Source: Changshengia sp963803165 (lineage in GTDB: Bacteria; Chloroflexota; Dormibacteria; Aeolococcales; Aeolococcaceae). From it: a stretch of 64,000 nucleotides of DNA. The DNA is taken from the NCBI GenBank assembly GCA_963803165.1, contig CAWDLK010000001.1, positions 1-64,000 on the forward strand, given 5' to 3'. Below the pieces are notes generated by a model. The model was given only the letters and a program-made list of their open reading frames with translations. It made no database searches and was not told the origin of the DNA. Position 1 is the stretch's first letter. Each line of letters starts with the position of its first letter. Both the position numbers and the translations under genes were made by a program. Of the stretch, positions 9,125 to 22,454 are shown piece after piece.

Positions 9125-10836
9125 GGGGAGACGTCCCCGGCGGCATCCGAGGTCAGCTGCGGAGTGACAGCCAGCATGGCGGGATCGGTGCTGGTCAGCT
9201 GAAACTGGAAGGGGTAGCCCGGCGTGGGAAGCGGGGTCTGGTCGGTGGCCACCAGAGCGTACGAGGCGCGCTGTCCGGCATCCAGCACGGCGGGACCGCT
9301 CGTGACGCTCATGACCTGCTCGGAGGTTCCCGTCACCGCCAAGATGAAGTGCACCCGCACCGGCTGACCTCCGCGATTGGAAACGCTGACGTCGGCCACC
9401 AGCCGCGAGGCTCCGACGTGGGCACTCTGCACGGTGATCGCGAGCGGAGGGGGATCCGCGAGGGCCGCGACAAGGAGGCCCGCGGCGGCGGCGGCCAGCA
9501 CCCCGCCGCCCCACGTCAGCCCGCGCGCGAGCCGGCGCCCGGGCGGCTCCCAGCGCACCGCCCTGACCGTGGTGGCGGCGATGACCAGCACCGGGATCGC
9601 GAAGACGAAGTAGGACATCAGGCTGCGCGTCTCGAGCAGCACGCCGAGCAGGGGCAGCAGGGGAAGGATCGGTTTGAGACGACCGTACCGCCAGATGAGG
9701 ATGAGCAGCGCCGCCACCGTGAGCGCCGCGCCCGACCAGCCGAACAGCCCCATGTCCCCCCCGCCGAGGCCGTACGCTCCGACCAGCTCGGCCGGCCCGA
9801 TCCCGAGGGGCACCAAGGCGGTGCGCAGGGGTACGAGGACACCGGTGAGCCAGGCTCCCGGATTCCAGACCATGAAGGCGAGGTTGGGCACGAGGAACGC
9901 AGCTCCGGCGATGAGGACATAGCGCCCGCACGCCTCGAGCCACACCCGGCCGCGGTGGTGAGCCTCGATCCCCACGGCCGCGATCAGAAAGGGGGCCAGC
10001 AACCAGGGCGTCTGCTTGACACAGCAGGCGAGACCGAGTGCCACCGGACCGACCCACCGCGCCGGAGAGCGCTCGGCCGGATCCCCGAAGCGGTCCCAGC
10101 GCCATACCGCCACCAGCAGGAACGGGAGGTAGAGGGGATCGGTGGCCCCCTCCGCCACCAGGAGAAGGGGGATGGGCAGGATGAGGAAGAGGGCCACGCC
10201 GGGACGGAGCGAGGGGTCGACCATGCGCCAGAGGAGTGCGCCGCCGATGACCCACGCCAGGGCGTCCGTGCCCAGCCCGGCGCCGCTTCCCGTGCCGAAG
10301 AGCAGGGTGGCGGGCACGTAGAGCAGGAACGAGAGGGACGGGTACGACACCGTGTGCACCACCTGCCCACCGAGCGTCAGCGTCCCCCACGCGACCCCGT
10401 ACTGGCGGAGTGCGGATGCAAGGTTCAACCCGTAGGGGTTGAGGCCATGGATCAGCGCGGAGGCCGCCGCCTGATCAAAGGCGAGCTCGTCGCTCACGTA
10501 TCCGTGCCATGAGCTCGCCACCACGATCTGCAGGGCGCCCTGCACCAGGCACGCCACCAGGATGAGGCGATCGACGTGCGCCTCGGACGGATGGCCGCGG
10601 ACGGTGAGCGCCGCGGCCATGATCCACAGGGCGCCGACGGCCGAGAGCGCCGCCAGCGCCCCACCCAGTGGTACGAGGCCGGTGACGCCGATCCACGCCT
10701 GCGCCCAGTACAGCCACACAGCCCCGATCAGCAGCCGGACCACCTGGCCAGCCGTCAGGGGGAAGCCTGTGGTGGCCGATCCGTCCGATGTCGCTGTCGC
10801 AGCGTCTGACTGGTGCGCTTCGCGCCCGACGGGCAC
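9121..10836 (-). CDS. GT-C-like polytopic membrane protein with C-terminal beta domain
   Basis: 571 residues from GTG 10836, chosen because AGGAG lies 5 nt upstream. About 11-12 hydrophobic segments include DELAFDQAAASALIHGLNPYG, an extracytoplasmic acidic loop like those of GT-C glycosyltransferases, and a KQTPWLLAPF motif also present in its neighbour (KQNPWFLVPF). The last ~110 residues form a soluble beta-rich domain (DVSVSNRGGQPVRVHF), probably outside the membrane. It is followed by a tandem paralogue with a 4-bp overlap. Likely role is envelope glycan assembly; the substrate is unknown. Confidence 0.7.
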   Translation of the reverse strand: MPVGREAHQSDAATATSDGSATTGFPLTAGQVVRLLIGAVWLYWAQAWIGVTGLVPLGGALAALSAVGALWIMAAALTVRGHPSEAHVDRLILVACLVQGALQIVVASSWHGYVSDELAFDQAAASALIHGLNPYGLNLASALRQYGVAWGTLTLGGQVVHTVSYPSLSFLLYVPATLLFGTGSGAGLGTDALAWVIGGALLWRMVDPSLRPGVALFLILPIPLLLVAEGATDPLYLPFLLVAVWRWDRFGDPAERSPARWVGPVALGLACCVKQTPWLLAPFLIAAVGIEAHHRGRVWLEACGRYVLIAGAAFLVPNLAFMVWNPGAWLTGVLVPLRTALVPLGIGPAELVGAYGLGGGDMGLFGWSGAALTVAALLILIWRYGRLKPILPLLPLLGVLLETRSLMSYFVFAIPVLVIAATTVRAVRWEPPGRRLARGLTWGGGVLAAAAAGLLVAALADPPPLAITVQSAHVGASRLVADVSVSNRGGQPVRVHFILAVTGTSEQVMSVTSGPAVLDAGQRASYALVATDQTPLPTPGYPFQFQLTSTDPAMLAVTPQLTSDAAGDVSP

Positions 10837-11052
10837 TGGTGCTCCTAAGAAGACAGAAAGGCATGCCCGGAGCGGCAGCCGCCCCAACCTACGCTGGGAC
10901 CCCGCCGGGCTGCGCCACATCCCTGTATCGGCCCGGTAGCCGCTGCGTCACAGCCGCCGGGCCGCGTGCGGGGGCCTCCGCCGAGCAATGAGTGTCACGC
11001 TCCGGCAACGCCGGCCGAGCGGACGCCGGCGGCTTCGTAAGGTGGGGCCAGA

Positions 11053-12339
11053 GTGAACGCTGTGCGACGCGGGACACTGCTGTCCGCCGTCTTGGGCCTG
11101 GCGGTCGTCCTCGCCTATCTCCTCCTCTGGCTGGAGATCAGCCCGGCGCAGATCGGACGGACCGACTTCACCAACACCTACGTGGGCGCGACCCTGGTGC
11201 GCCACGGTCTCGCCGCGTCCATGTACAGCTCGGCCCTCCAGGCCTCCCTCTACGCGCGCGTCATCACCCCCCATCACGCCGGCTACCTGCCCTTCGATGC
11301 CGCCCCGCTGGCCGCTGTGGTGACCGCCCCTCTCAGCCTGCTCACTCTCGACGCCGCCTACAGGATCTGGTCGCTGCTGCAATTCGTCCTCATCGCGGCG
11401 GCGGCCGTTGTCGCAGTCCGCGCCGCTCCCTCCGGGGACGCGATCGGCCGCGGCCAGCGGATGAGCTTCGGGCTGATCGCTCTCGCCTGTGTGGGCACCA
11501 GCTCGACACTCCTGCAGGGTCAGTGGGACGGCGTCTCAGCGTTGGGCCTGGCGATCTCCTACGCGTGCCTGCGGAGCCGCCGCATGGGCTGGGCCGGCGC
11601 CGTCCTCGCCGTCAGCTCGCTGCTGGCCAAGCCGCACCTGGCCCTGGGGCTCGCCGCCTTCGCACTCGGGTGGCGCGACCGGCGCCTCATCCTGGGGGCG
11701 CTCGCCGGTGGAGCCGCCATGGTTGCCGTCTCCGTGCTCGCCGTCGGGACCGGCGGGGTGGTCGGCTTCGTGGGCAGCCTGGGCAACCAGGTCACCGCCT
11801 GGTCGGTCGTCCCCATGGTGAGCCTCATCAGCATCGCCGGGTCGGTGCTCGGCCAGACGCGCACCGCCGACCTCGTCGCCGCCGCGGGCTCCGTCGTCGC
11901 CATGGTCCTCGGCGCTGTTCTCGGTTCCGCGGTGAGGATGCGGCCACACCGACTGGAGGCGGCGCTGGCCGGAGCAACCGTGCTCTCCGTCCTCGCATCG
12001 CCCCATGCATATGGTCATGACCTCGCGCTGCTGGTGCCGGCGGCGGCCTGGTCGCTCACCGCCCTGGCCGCAGCGGGTGGTAGCGTCCGCTCCTTGCGCA
12101 GGGCGGTCCTGGTGACCTGGGTGGCCATCAACGTTGCCGACTACCTCGGAGCCACCAACGCGGCGCCAGCTCTGGTCAACCTCACACCGTGGACGCTGGT
12201 CGCCGCCGCGGGCCTGGCCATCGTGGTCTGCCTGCGCCCGGGTGAGCCCGCACCGCCGGAGGCGGCGGCACCGTCCGCGACGGAGCAGTCCGCAGGCAGC
12301 GACGTCGTTGTCCGGCCGCTGTCCGCCCTGCCCGGGTAG
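11053..12339 (+). CDS. DUF2029/GT87-type polyprenol-dependent glycosyltransferase
   Basis: 428 residues from GTG 11053. The first helix is followed by TDFTNTYVGATLVRHGLAASMYSS, the acidic loop and AaxLYxx pattern of the GT87 (mannosyl/arabinosyltransferase) family, then about ten helices with GQWDGVSALGLA and KPHLALGLAAFALG typical of the group. It would use a decaprenyl-phosphate sugar at the outer membrane face. It is divergent from the two related membrane-protein genes to the left, with 216 bp between them. Confidence 0.75.
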   Translation: MNAVRRGTLLSAVLGLAVVLAYLLLWLEISPAQIGRTDFTNTYVGATLVRHGLAASMYSSALQASLYARVITPHHAGYLPFDAAPLAAVVTAPLSLLTLDAAYRIWSLLQFVLIAAAAVVAVRAAPSGDAIGRGQRMSFGLIALACVGTSSTLLQGQWDGVSALGLAISYACLRSRRMGWAGAVLAVSSLLAKPHLALGLAAFALGWRDRRLILGALAGGAAMVAVSVLAVGTGGVVGFVGSLGNQVTAWSVVPMVSLISIAGSVLGQTRTADLVAAAGSVVAMVLGAVLGSAVRMRPHRLEAALAGATVLSVLASPHAYGHDLALLVPAAAWSLTALAAAGGSVRSLRRAVLVTWVAINVADYLGATNAAPALVNLTPWTLVAAAGLAIVVCLRPGEPAPPEAAAPSATEQSAGSDVVVRPLSALPG

Positions 12340-12407
12340 CGTCCACATCGGCACCCCGAGAGGGCGGGGGGGGAGCCGGAAGGTGGTCCGTGGGAGGAGG
12401 ACGGGAG

Positions 12408-13781
12408 GTGGCCGAGATCGACTTCGCTGACGGGTTCGACGTTCCAGAACCGCTGGCCTGGGGGATGACGCCCGCTCAGGTGGGCGCCGTCCTCCTCGCG
12501 GCCGTCCTCGCCTATCTGACGCTCCACTCCGCGCTTCCTCGCGCCGCCGCCGTCCCGCTCGCCGCGACGGAGCTCGGCGCGGGGCTGGTCGTGGCCCTGG
12601 TCCGCCACGAGGGCAGGACGCTGCTCTCGTGGGCGTCGGTGGCGGCATCCTTCTGGACCCGGCCACGGCGAGGTCTCCTGGTGGTGGACGGGCTCCCGGT
12701 CGCCCATGCTGCCTACCAAGAGGCGAGCATCGAGGTGGAGCCACCGCGGCGCGTGCGGCTCGTGCTCCTGCCCGAGCCACCCCAGGCTGCGCCTCCACGG
12801 GATGACCCGATGGAAGGGGGGAGCCGCCCGTTCGCGATCTTCAGCGCGGCCGGCGGGACGCTCCTCGACGCGCCTGCCCAGCGCGCGGCGCCGAGAGCGG
12901 ATGGCGCTCTCCGCATCCGGTCGGTCGATGATGTGCGGTCTCTGCGGCCGGCGCGTCCCCTCCGCGCCACGCGCCGACTGACGTTCTTCTCCCTGAGCGG
13001 AGGGACCGGCCGGACCACCCTGGCCGTGGAGGTCGCCGGCCTCCTGGCGACCCGGTGGCGCGGGGCCGGCGCCTGGGGGATGGCCGGGCCTCCCCAGGTC
13101 GCGCTGGTCGACCTCGACGTGGCGAGCCCGCGCGCCGGCATCCAACTCGGCGTGCCGTGCGCCACCGACTGGGACCTCGACACCGCTGTGCGGGCGCAGG
13201 CGGCGGCGGAGAGGCTGCTGACCGTCCACCGCACCGGCCTCCGGGTCCTGCCCGGTCCTGCGCGACTGCTCCCCGCGGGCTCGGGCGACCGCCGCGACCT
13301 GGTGGACGGGATCGCCGCCGCCGTGGGTGAGGTGGAGAGCCGGGGCTGCGGCACCGTCGTCCTCGACGTCCCGGGTGACCTCAGCGCGGTCACCCGGTGG
13401 GCGCTGGAGAGCGCCCACGACATCTTCGTGGTCCTCACGGCCACCGCCGGCGGGGTGCAGGACGCCTACCGGAGCACGGAGGCGCTGCGCCGGCTCGGCC
13501 TCCGACAGCGGCTGCGTTACGTGGTCAACCGCGGCCGCGGCGGGCCGGCCCTGGCCGAGGCCATGCTCGACCTGGGTGGGGTCATCGTCGCGGAGATCCC
13601 CGACGACCCGGAGCTCGAGCGTGCCGAGATGGAGCACCGCCTGGTCGGCGCGGAGGGTTCGGGTGCGACCGCGGCCGCGCTCCGCGGCCTGGCGGCGACG
13701 GTCGACCCGCAGCTCCTGGCCCCCGGCCGCGGCGCCGAGCTCCTCCCGGCTCGGCGACTGCTCCGGCGGCGGGCGGGATAG
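12408..13781 (+). CDS. PrgI-like membrane domain fused to a MinD/CpaE-type ATPase
   Basis: GTG 12408 is chosen because GGAGGAGG sits 7 nt upstream; 457 residues. Residues 1-90 resemble the PrgI family: a short polar start (FDVPEPLAWGMT), two adjacent membrane segments and FWTRPRRGLLV. From about 190 a MinD/CpaE-like P-loop domain begins with SGGTGRTT (197-204), where the usual GK is GR and the deviant-Walker-A signature Lys is Ser. VALVDLD and VVLDVPGD follow. The VirB4-like ATPase begins 8 bp downstream. It suggests a membrane-bound positioning or assembly ATPase of a secretion or pilus-like machine. Confidence 0.7.
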   Translation: MAEIDFADGFDVPEPLAWGMTPAQVGAVLLAAVLAYLTLHSALPRAAAVPLAATELGAGLVVALVRHEGRTLLSWASVAASFWTRPRRGLLVVDGLPVAHAAYQEASIEVEPPRRVRLVLLPEPPQAAPPRDDPMEGGSRPFAIFSAAGGTLLDAPAQRAAPRADGALRIRSVDDVRSLRPARPLRATRRLTFFSLSGGTGRTTLAVEVAGLLATRWRGAGAWGMAGPPQVALVDLDVASPRAGIQLGVPCATDWDLDTAVRAQAAAERLLTVHRTGLRVLPGPARLLPAGSGDRRDLVDGIAAAVGEVESRGCGTVVLDVPGDLSAVTRWALESAHDIFVVLTATAGGVQDAYRSTEALRRLGLRQRLRYVVNRGRGGPALAEAMLDLGGVIVAEIPDDPELERAEMEHRLVGAEGSGATAAALRGLAATVDPQLLAPGRGAELLPARRLLRRRAG

Positions 13782-13789
13782 GGCGCCGT

Positions 13790-15865
13790 TTGCCCCCGGG
13801 GCGCCCGGTCCCACCCCGCCTGCGCATCCGCGTGGAGGGCGACCGGGTGCTGACCCCGGACGGCCGCCTCATGGCCGTCCTCCTCTGCGACGAGGTGGAC
13901 GTCCTCGCTCTCGAGCCCTGGCGTCGGGAGGCCGCCGTCAGTGCCCTCGAGGCACTGCTCCGAGGGCTCTCGGGCGAGCTGATCCTGACCGTCAGGGTCC
14001 GCCGCCACCAGAGGACAGCGGAGAGAGCACCGCGCGGGGCCCGCGAGACCGCCCTGACCTCGGCCCTCGACCAGCATTGGGAGGGGCGTCTCGCGACGGC
14101 GGCCGCCCTGCACCGCCGGGTCGTCGTGTCGCTCCGGCACGAGGAGGCCGGGGGGCTCGAACGCGAGACCGGCGCGGTGGCGGCGTGCCTGGCGGCCGCG
14201 GGCATCCCCGGCCACCGCCTCGAGGGCCCCGCTCTCCGCGAGCACCTGGCCGGCGTCGGGCTGGACCGGGGACGCCTCGCCTGGGCGGACGAGGCCCAGC
14301 AGGCCCGGCTCGGGGAGCGGCTGGCGCGGGCGGCGCTGCTCGACCGCCTTCCGGGCAGCTCGGTGGAGGCAGGATGGCTGGCGGCGCTCGTCCGCTCCCC
14401 GGTGGAGTGCGACATCGCCCTCCACGTCGTGCCCACCTCCCGGCGCGAGGCGACGCGGATGCTCAACCGGAGGATGCGCCACCTGGGGGCCGAGCGGATC
14501 CTCGAGGCCGAGCGGGGCCTGGTCCCCGACGCGACCGTGGAGACCGGGCTGGAGGCCGCCCACCGCCTGCGGGACCGGCTGGCGCGCAACGCGGGACGGC
14601 CGCTCCGGCTCTGGCTGACGGCGGTCGCCCTCGGCGAGGATCGAGAGGCCCTGGAGCTGGCCTGGGGGTGGATCCGAGCGGAGTTCGGAGCCACCCTCGG
14701 CGTGTGCCGGCCCGGTCACTTCGAACACCTGGCGGGGGCGCTCGCCGCCTGGGGTCTGGGGCCCCCTCCGGGGCCGGGGAAGCTGGTCGACTCCCACGCC
14801 GCCGCCAGCTGCGCGCCCTGGCTGCAGACCAGCATCGAGGACCCGGGTGGCTACCGGATCGGACGGATGGTCGACAGCGGGCTCCCGGTCAGCGTGGCCC
14901 CGTTCGACACCGCCCACCATCCCAACGCCAACGTCGGGATCTTCGCGGCGTCGGGGCAGGGCAAGAGCTTCCTGATCGGCGGCCTGCTGATCGAGGCCCG
15001 CCGGCAGGGGGTGGAGGCGATCGTCGTCGACCCCGAGGGCGAGTACCGGCGGCTGGTCGAGCGGCTGGGTGGAGCGTGGCTCGATCTGGTCAGCGAGGCG
15101 GCGATCAACCCCTTCGACCTCGGGGACGGCGACGGCGCGTCGTCGTCGATCGTCGTCGAGGTCTGCGCCGTGCTGTGCGGAGGGATGACCGAGGTCGAGC
15201 GGGCCGCGGTCGAGAGGGCCGCTCGTTCGGCCCAGGCGGCCGCCGGCGTCTCCGGCTCCCGCCCGCGTCTCCGGCAATGCCTAGGGGAGCTCGGGGAGAG
15301 CGCCCCCAGGGTCGCGCAGGTGCTGAGCCGGTTCCTGGACGGTGGGCTGGCCGGCTTCCTCGACCGGCCGACGGCACCGGCCTGGACGGGCCCCCTCGTC
15401 GCCGTCGGCTATCGCGAGGTGAGGGAGGAGCTGGTCCCGGTGACCACGCTGCTGCTGGGCCGGCTGCTCTGGGAGCTGGTACGGAGAGCGCCGCGACGGC
15501 GCCACATCATCCTCGACGAGGTTGGGATGCTCACCGCCCATCCGGTGCTTCGCCAGCTCCTCGCCCAGCTGGCCCGGCGCTGCCGCAAACACGGAAGCTC
15601 CCTGGTGGTGGCGACCCAGAACGTCCAGGACCTGCTCCGCAGCGACGAGGGCACGGTCGTCGCCAGCAACTGCTCCGTGGTCCTCTGCGGCGGCCACCGG
15701 GCCGTCGAGGTCGCCGCCATGGAGCGGGCATTCGGCCTCACCGAGGGGCAGCGGCGCCGCCTCGAGGTCGCTCCCCGGGGCGAGTTCCTGCTCCTGGCGG
15801 GGAGCCGGAGGGGGATCATCCAGGTCGACCTCCCCGAGGCCTATCGCGCCATGATCTGCGGGTGA
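13790..15865 (+). CDS. VirB4/TraC-like conjugation-type ATPase
   Basis: 691 residues from TTG 13790 (AGGG 6 nt upstream); GTG 13832 is an alternative but would cut the first strand of the domain. The Walker A is AASGQGKSF (near residue 385), followed by EAIVVDPEGEYRRLVERLGG and INPFDLG, hallmarks of VirB4/TraG-type ATPases. The Walker B is HIILDEVGML (near 571), then VVATQNVQDLLRSDEG. The N-terminal ~350 residues are the less conserved VirB4 domain. It would power a type-IV-secretion-like machine from the cytoplasm, but no coupling protein, relaxase or channel genes lie next to it. Confidence 0.75.
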   Translation: MPPGRPVPPRLRIRVEGDRVLTPDGRLMAVLLCDEVDVLALEPWRREAAVSALEALLRGLSGELILTVRVRRHQRTAERAPRGARETALTSALDQHWEGRLATAAALHRRVVVSLRHEEAGGLERETGAVAACLAAAGIPGHRLEGPALREHLAGVGLDRGRLAWADEAQQARLGERLARAALLDRLPGSSVEAGWLAALVRSPVECDIALHVVPTSRREATRMLNRRMRHLGAERILEAERGLVPDATVETGLEAAHRLRDRLARNAGRPLRLWLTAVALGEDREALELAWGWIRAEFGATLGVCRPGHFEHLAGALAAWGLGPPPGPGKLVDSHAAASCAPWLQTSIEDPGGYRIGRMVDSGLPVSVAPFDTAHHPNANVGIFAASGQGKSFLIGGLLIEARRQGVEAIVVDPEGEYRRLVERLGGAWLDLVSEAAINPFDLGDGDGASSSIVVEVCAVLCGGMTEVERAAVERAARSAQAAAGVSGSRPRLRQCLGELGESAPRVAQVLSRFLDGGLAGFLDRPTAPAWTGPLVAVGYREVREELVPVTTLLLGRLLWELVRRAPRRRHIILDEVGMLTAHPVLRQLLAQLARRCRKHGSSLVVATQNVQDLLRSDEGTVVASNCSVVLCGGHRAVEVAAMERAFGLTEGQRRRLEVAPRGEFLLLAGSRRGIIQVDLPEAYRAMICG

Positions 15866-15916
15866 ACGGAGCGCCTGCCCGACGGGTCGAAGATGGCACG
15901 GAGGGCGCAGAACCCC

Positions 15917-15945
15917 TTGACTCCACGGACGGGCGGTACCAAGAT
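15917..15945 (+). promoter_or_regulatory. Candidate nrdJ promoter (-35/-10)
   Basis: TTGACT (15917-15922), a 17-bp spacer, then CAAGAT (15940-15945), which keeps the key A and T of a -10 element. The start codon is 150 bp downstream. The same arrangement with the same spacing recurs at 35677-35705. Confidence 0.5.
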
Positions 15946-15984
15946 GTGGGGGCTCCAGCCCGGGCGGACCCCAACATGTGGGAT
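15937..15984. promoter_or_regulatory. Pair of NrdR-like boxes upstream of nrdJ
   Basis: Two near-identical 12-mers, CCAAGATGTGGG (15939-15950) and CCAACATGTGGG (15971-15982), lie exactly 32 bp apart, about three helical turns. The surrounding 16-mers match the known NrdR-box pattern ACACWATATATWGTGT at 8 and 9 positions. The first overlaps the candidate -10. NrdR represses ribonucleotide reductase genes through paired boxes at such spacing; the repressor gene itself is not in the window. Confidence 0.55.
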
Positions 15985-16095
15985 ACTGTGGGGGACAGAG
16001 TACTCGGTGTGGCCGGGTTCGCCCGCCTGGAGCCGTCCCTCCCGGGACGTGGGTTCCGACGCCGCACCTGACAACTCAGCAGAGAGGAATCTGAA

Positions 16096-20115
<4,020 letters not shown>

Positions 20116-20116
<1 letters not shown>

Positions 20117-20143
20117 GCTGGCTAGTAGCCAGGCAAGCCAGCC
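20116..20143 (+). terminator. Hairpin after nrdJ
   Basis: GGCTGGCT (20116-20123) pairs perfectly with AGCCAGCC (20136-20143) across a 12-nt loop, immediately at the nrdJ stop. No T-run follows, so it may be a factor-assisted terminator or an mRNA-end stabiliser. Confidence 0.45.
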
Positions 20144-20211
20144 AGCGCGCGGCGCTGGCGCTCGCTGCCGCCGCCGAGCAGCGGCCACGGCGGTCCGCGA
20201 GGCGAGACCCC

Positions 20212-20517
20212 TCAGAAGGTCGAGCGGCCGATGTGGTCGGCCGCCTCGCGCCAGGTGATCGGCGCGCCCATCGTCCGGAGGATGGCGGCGACGGAGGCGA
20301 GGTCGGCCTCGGCGACGTGGAGGGCGGTGATCCGCTCGGTGAGGAGCTGCGCCGTCGCGGGATCCGGCTCGCGACGAAGCCGCGTCTCCAGCGAGATGCG
20401 GACGCGCCACATGCGGGTCGCCAGGGCGTCGGCGGTCGTCGTCGCGATCGCCCGGCACTCGGCATCGGCCCAGTCGAGCAGGTCGGGCGGAGAGGCGGCA
20501 TCTGCGAAGGCACCCAT
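20212..20517 (-). CDS. Small hypothetical protein
   Basis: 101 residues from ATG 20517; soluble, mostly helical in appearance, with acidic and arginine-rich stretches (WRVRISLETRLRREPDPATAQLL) and a C-terminal segment ITWREAADHIGRSTF that could be a short helix-turn-helix. No family recognised and no clear ribosome-binding site. It lies alone between nrdJ (convergent) and the MFS gene on the same strand. Confidence 0.45.
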   Translation of the reverse strand: MGAFADAASPPDLLDWADAECRAIATTTADALATRMWRVRISLETRLRREPDPATAQLLTERITALHVAEADLASVAAILRTMGAPITWREAADHIGRSTF

Positions 20518-20708
20518 GGCGCGAGTTTATCTACGCGGCAAACGCCGCATTTGCGCCGTAGCCAGGATGCGTCGAGACGTGATCGGCCCGTGACGCGGGT
20601 GACGGAGCGTGCCACATCCCCACCCGGCGCCGGTCGGGAGGCCGCTCCGCCGCCGGCCGCGGTGGAGATCGGTCGCGGAGCCCCGCCCCTCGGTGGTCCC
20701 GAGGCCCT

Positions 20709-22454
20709 CTACTTCCCCGAGGTGGCGTGCCGCATGCCCCTGGCCACGTGGCGCTGGGCCACCGACTCCTCGTCGACGTGGACGTACTTGGCTCCCCGGA
20801 ATGCCGAGGCCACGGCCGCCACCAGGCTCATCACGACCGCGAAGCCGAGGATGATCGAGAGGCTCCCCACGAAGGCCGGGCCGATGAGCTGAGGGAAGAA
20901 CGACCGGCTGGTGAGGTGGGCGACCTGGACAGCGGTGAGGTGGGAGAGCACCGTGGGCCCGAGCAGGGTCTTGAGCGGGTTGTAGCCGAGGAAGGCCGCG
21001 AAGACGTAGCCGAGCGGAGGCACGTGGGAGAGGGTCGCGGCACTGGCGGCGGGGATCCCGTTGTGGACCAGGCCGTTGTACATGGCCGCGGGAACCTTGG
21101 CGTTGAGCCCCCCGACCAGCAGGGTGAAGAACAGACCCATGGAGAGCGGCATGCCGGTGTTGGCGAAGGTCACCCTCATGCCCGAGGCCGCCCCCCGATG
21201 GCGGGCCGGGACCGAGTTCATGATCGAGGCGGTGTTGGGCGACGCGAAGAGCCCGCCGCCGATCCCGGAGAGGAACATCACCGCCGCGAAGGGGACGTAG
21301 TCGAAGTTGGCCGGGAAGGTCATCATCAGCGCGTAGGTGGCGGCCGCCAGCAGCATCCCGCCGGTGGCGAAGGGACGGGCGCCGAAGCGGTCCGAGAGCC
21401 TCCCCGAGAGCGGCCCCGCCACCACGAACCCGAGGGTGAACGGGATCATGTAGATGCCCGCCCACAGTGGTGTGTCGGCGAAGCTGTAGCCGTGCTGGGG
21501 CAGCCAGATGCCCTGGAACCAGATCATCAGCATGAACATCAGACCGCCGCGTCCGATCGATCCCAGGAACTGGGCGAGGTTGCCGAACGCGAACGCACGG
21601 ATGCGGAAGAGGGAGAGCCGGAACATCGGCTCCTCGACCCTGGACTCGATGACCGCGAAAAGGGCGAGCAGCGCCACCCCGCCGGCGATCATCCACAGCA
21701 CGAAGGGGTTGCCCCAGCCCGAGAAGGAGGTGCCGTACGGCTCGATGCCGTAGGTGACCCCGACCAGGAGCATGCCCAGGCCGCCGGCGAAGGCGAGGTT
21801 GCCGGCCCAGTCGATGCGCGCCCGGATGCGCACACCGATGTCCTTGAGCTTGAGGTAGGCCCAGATGGTGCCGAAGGCTCCGACCGGGACGTTGGCGAGG
21901 AACACCCAGCGCCAGCCGAGCTGCGAGAGGAGGCCGCCGACGACGATCCCGAGGAAGGAGCCGACGATGGCCGCCACCATGTTGATGCCGAGGGCAAAGC
22001 CCAGCTGGTCGGAGGGAAAGGCATCGGTGATGATGGCGGCGGAGTTCGCCATCAGCAGCGCCCCACCCACCGCCTGGAACATCCTGAGGATGACCAGCTC
22101 CAGGGCGCCGTTGGAGCCGGTGCTCCAGACGCACGAGAGCAGGACGGCTCCGACCGTGAACCAGGCGAAGCCCAGGTTGTACATCCTCACCCGGCCGAAG
22201 ATGTCCCCGATGCGGCCGACGGTCACCACGATGGCCGCCGAGACCAGCACGTATCCCATCATGATCCAGAGCAGGTAGGACGAGCTGGAGGGCAGCAGCG
22301 GGTTCAGCTGGATGCCGCGGAAGATGACCGGCAGGGCGATGATGAGGCTGGTGCCGGTCATCGACGAGAGCAGCACTCCCACCGTCGTGTTGGAGAGGAC
22401 CAGCCACTTGTAATGGGGTCCGACGCGCGAGGCGGGAGCTGCGGCGATGGTCAT
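20709..22454 (-). CDS. MFS multidrug-type efflux transporter (DHA2, 14 helices)
   Basis: 581 residues from ATG 22454, whose ATG overlaps the upstream MarR stop (ATGA). It shows about 14 hydrophobic segments, the loop motif GRIGDIFGRVRM between helices 2 and 3, and a motif-C-like region in the fifth helix; this is the proton-antiporter DHA2 layout. It would export drugs or toxic metabolites across the cytoplasmic membrane. Co-translation with a MarR regulator supports inducible efflux. The inducer is unknown. Confidence 0.88.
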   Translation of the reverse strand: MTIAAAPASRVGPHYKWLVLSNTTVGVLLSSMTGTSLIIALPVIFRGIQLNPLLPSSSSYLLWIMMGYVLVSAAIVVTVGRIGDIFGRVRMYNLGFAWFTVGAVLLSCVWSTGSNGALELVILRMFQAVGGALLMANSAAIITDAFPSDQLGFALGINMVAAIVGSFLGIVVGGLLSQLGWRWVFLANVPVGAFGTIWAYLKLKDIGVRIRARIDWAGNLAFAGGLGMLLVGVTYGIEPYGTSFSGWGNPFVLWMIAGGVALLALFAVIESRVEEPMFRLSLFRIRAFAFGNLAQFLGSIGRGGLMFMLMIWFQGIWLPQHGYSFADTPLWAGIYMIPFTLGFVVAGPLSGRLSDRFGARPFATGGMLLAAATYALMMTFPANFDYVPFAAVMFLSGIGGGLFASPNTASIMNSVPARHRGAASGMRVTFANTGMPLSMGLFFTLLVGGLNAKVPAAMYNGLVHNGIPAASAATLSHVPPLGYVFAAFLGYNPLKTLLGPTVLSHLTAVQVAHLTSRSFFPQLIGPAFVGSLSIILGFAVVMSLVAAVASAFRGAKYVHVDEESVAQRHVARGMRHATSGK

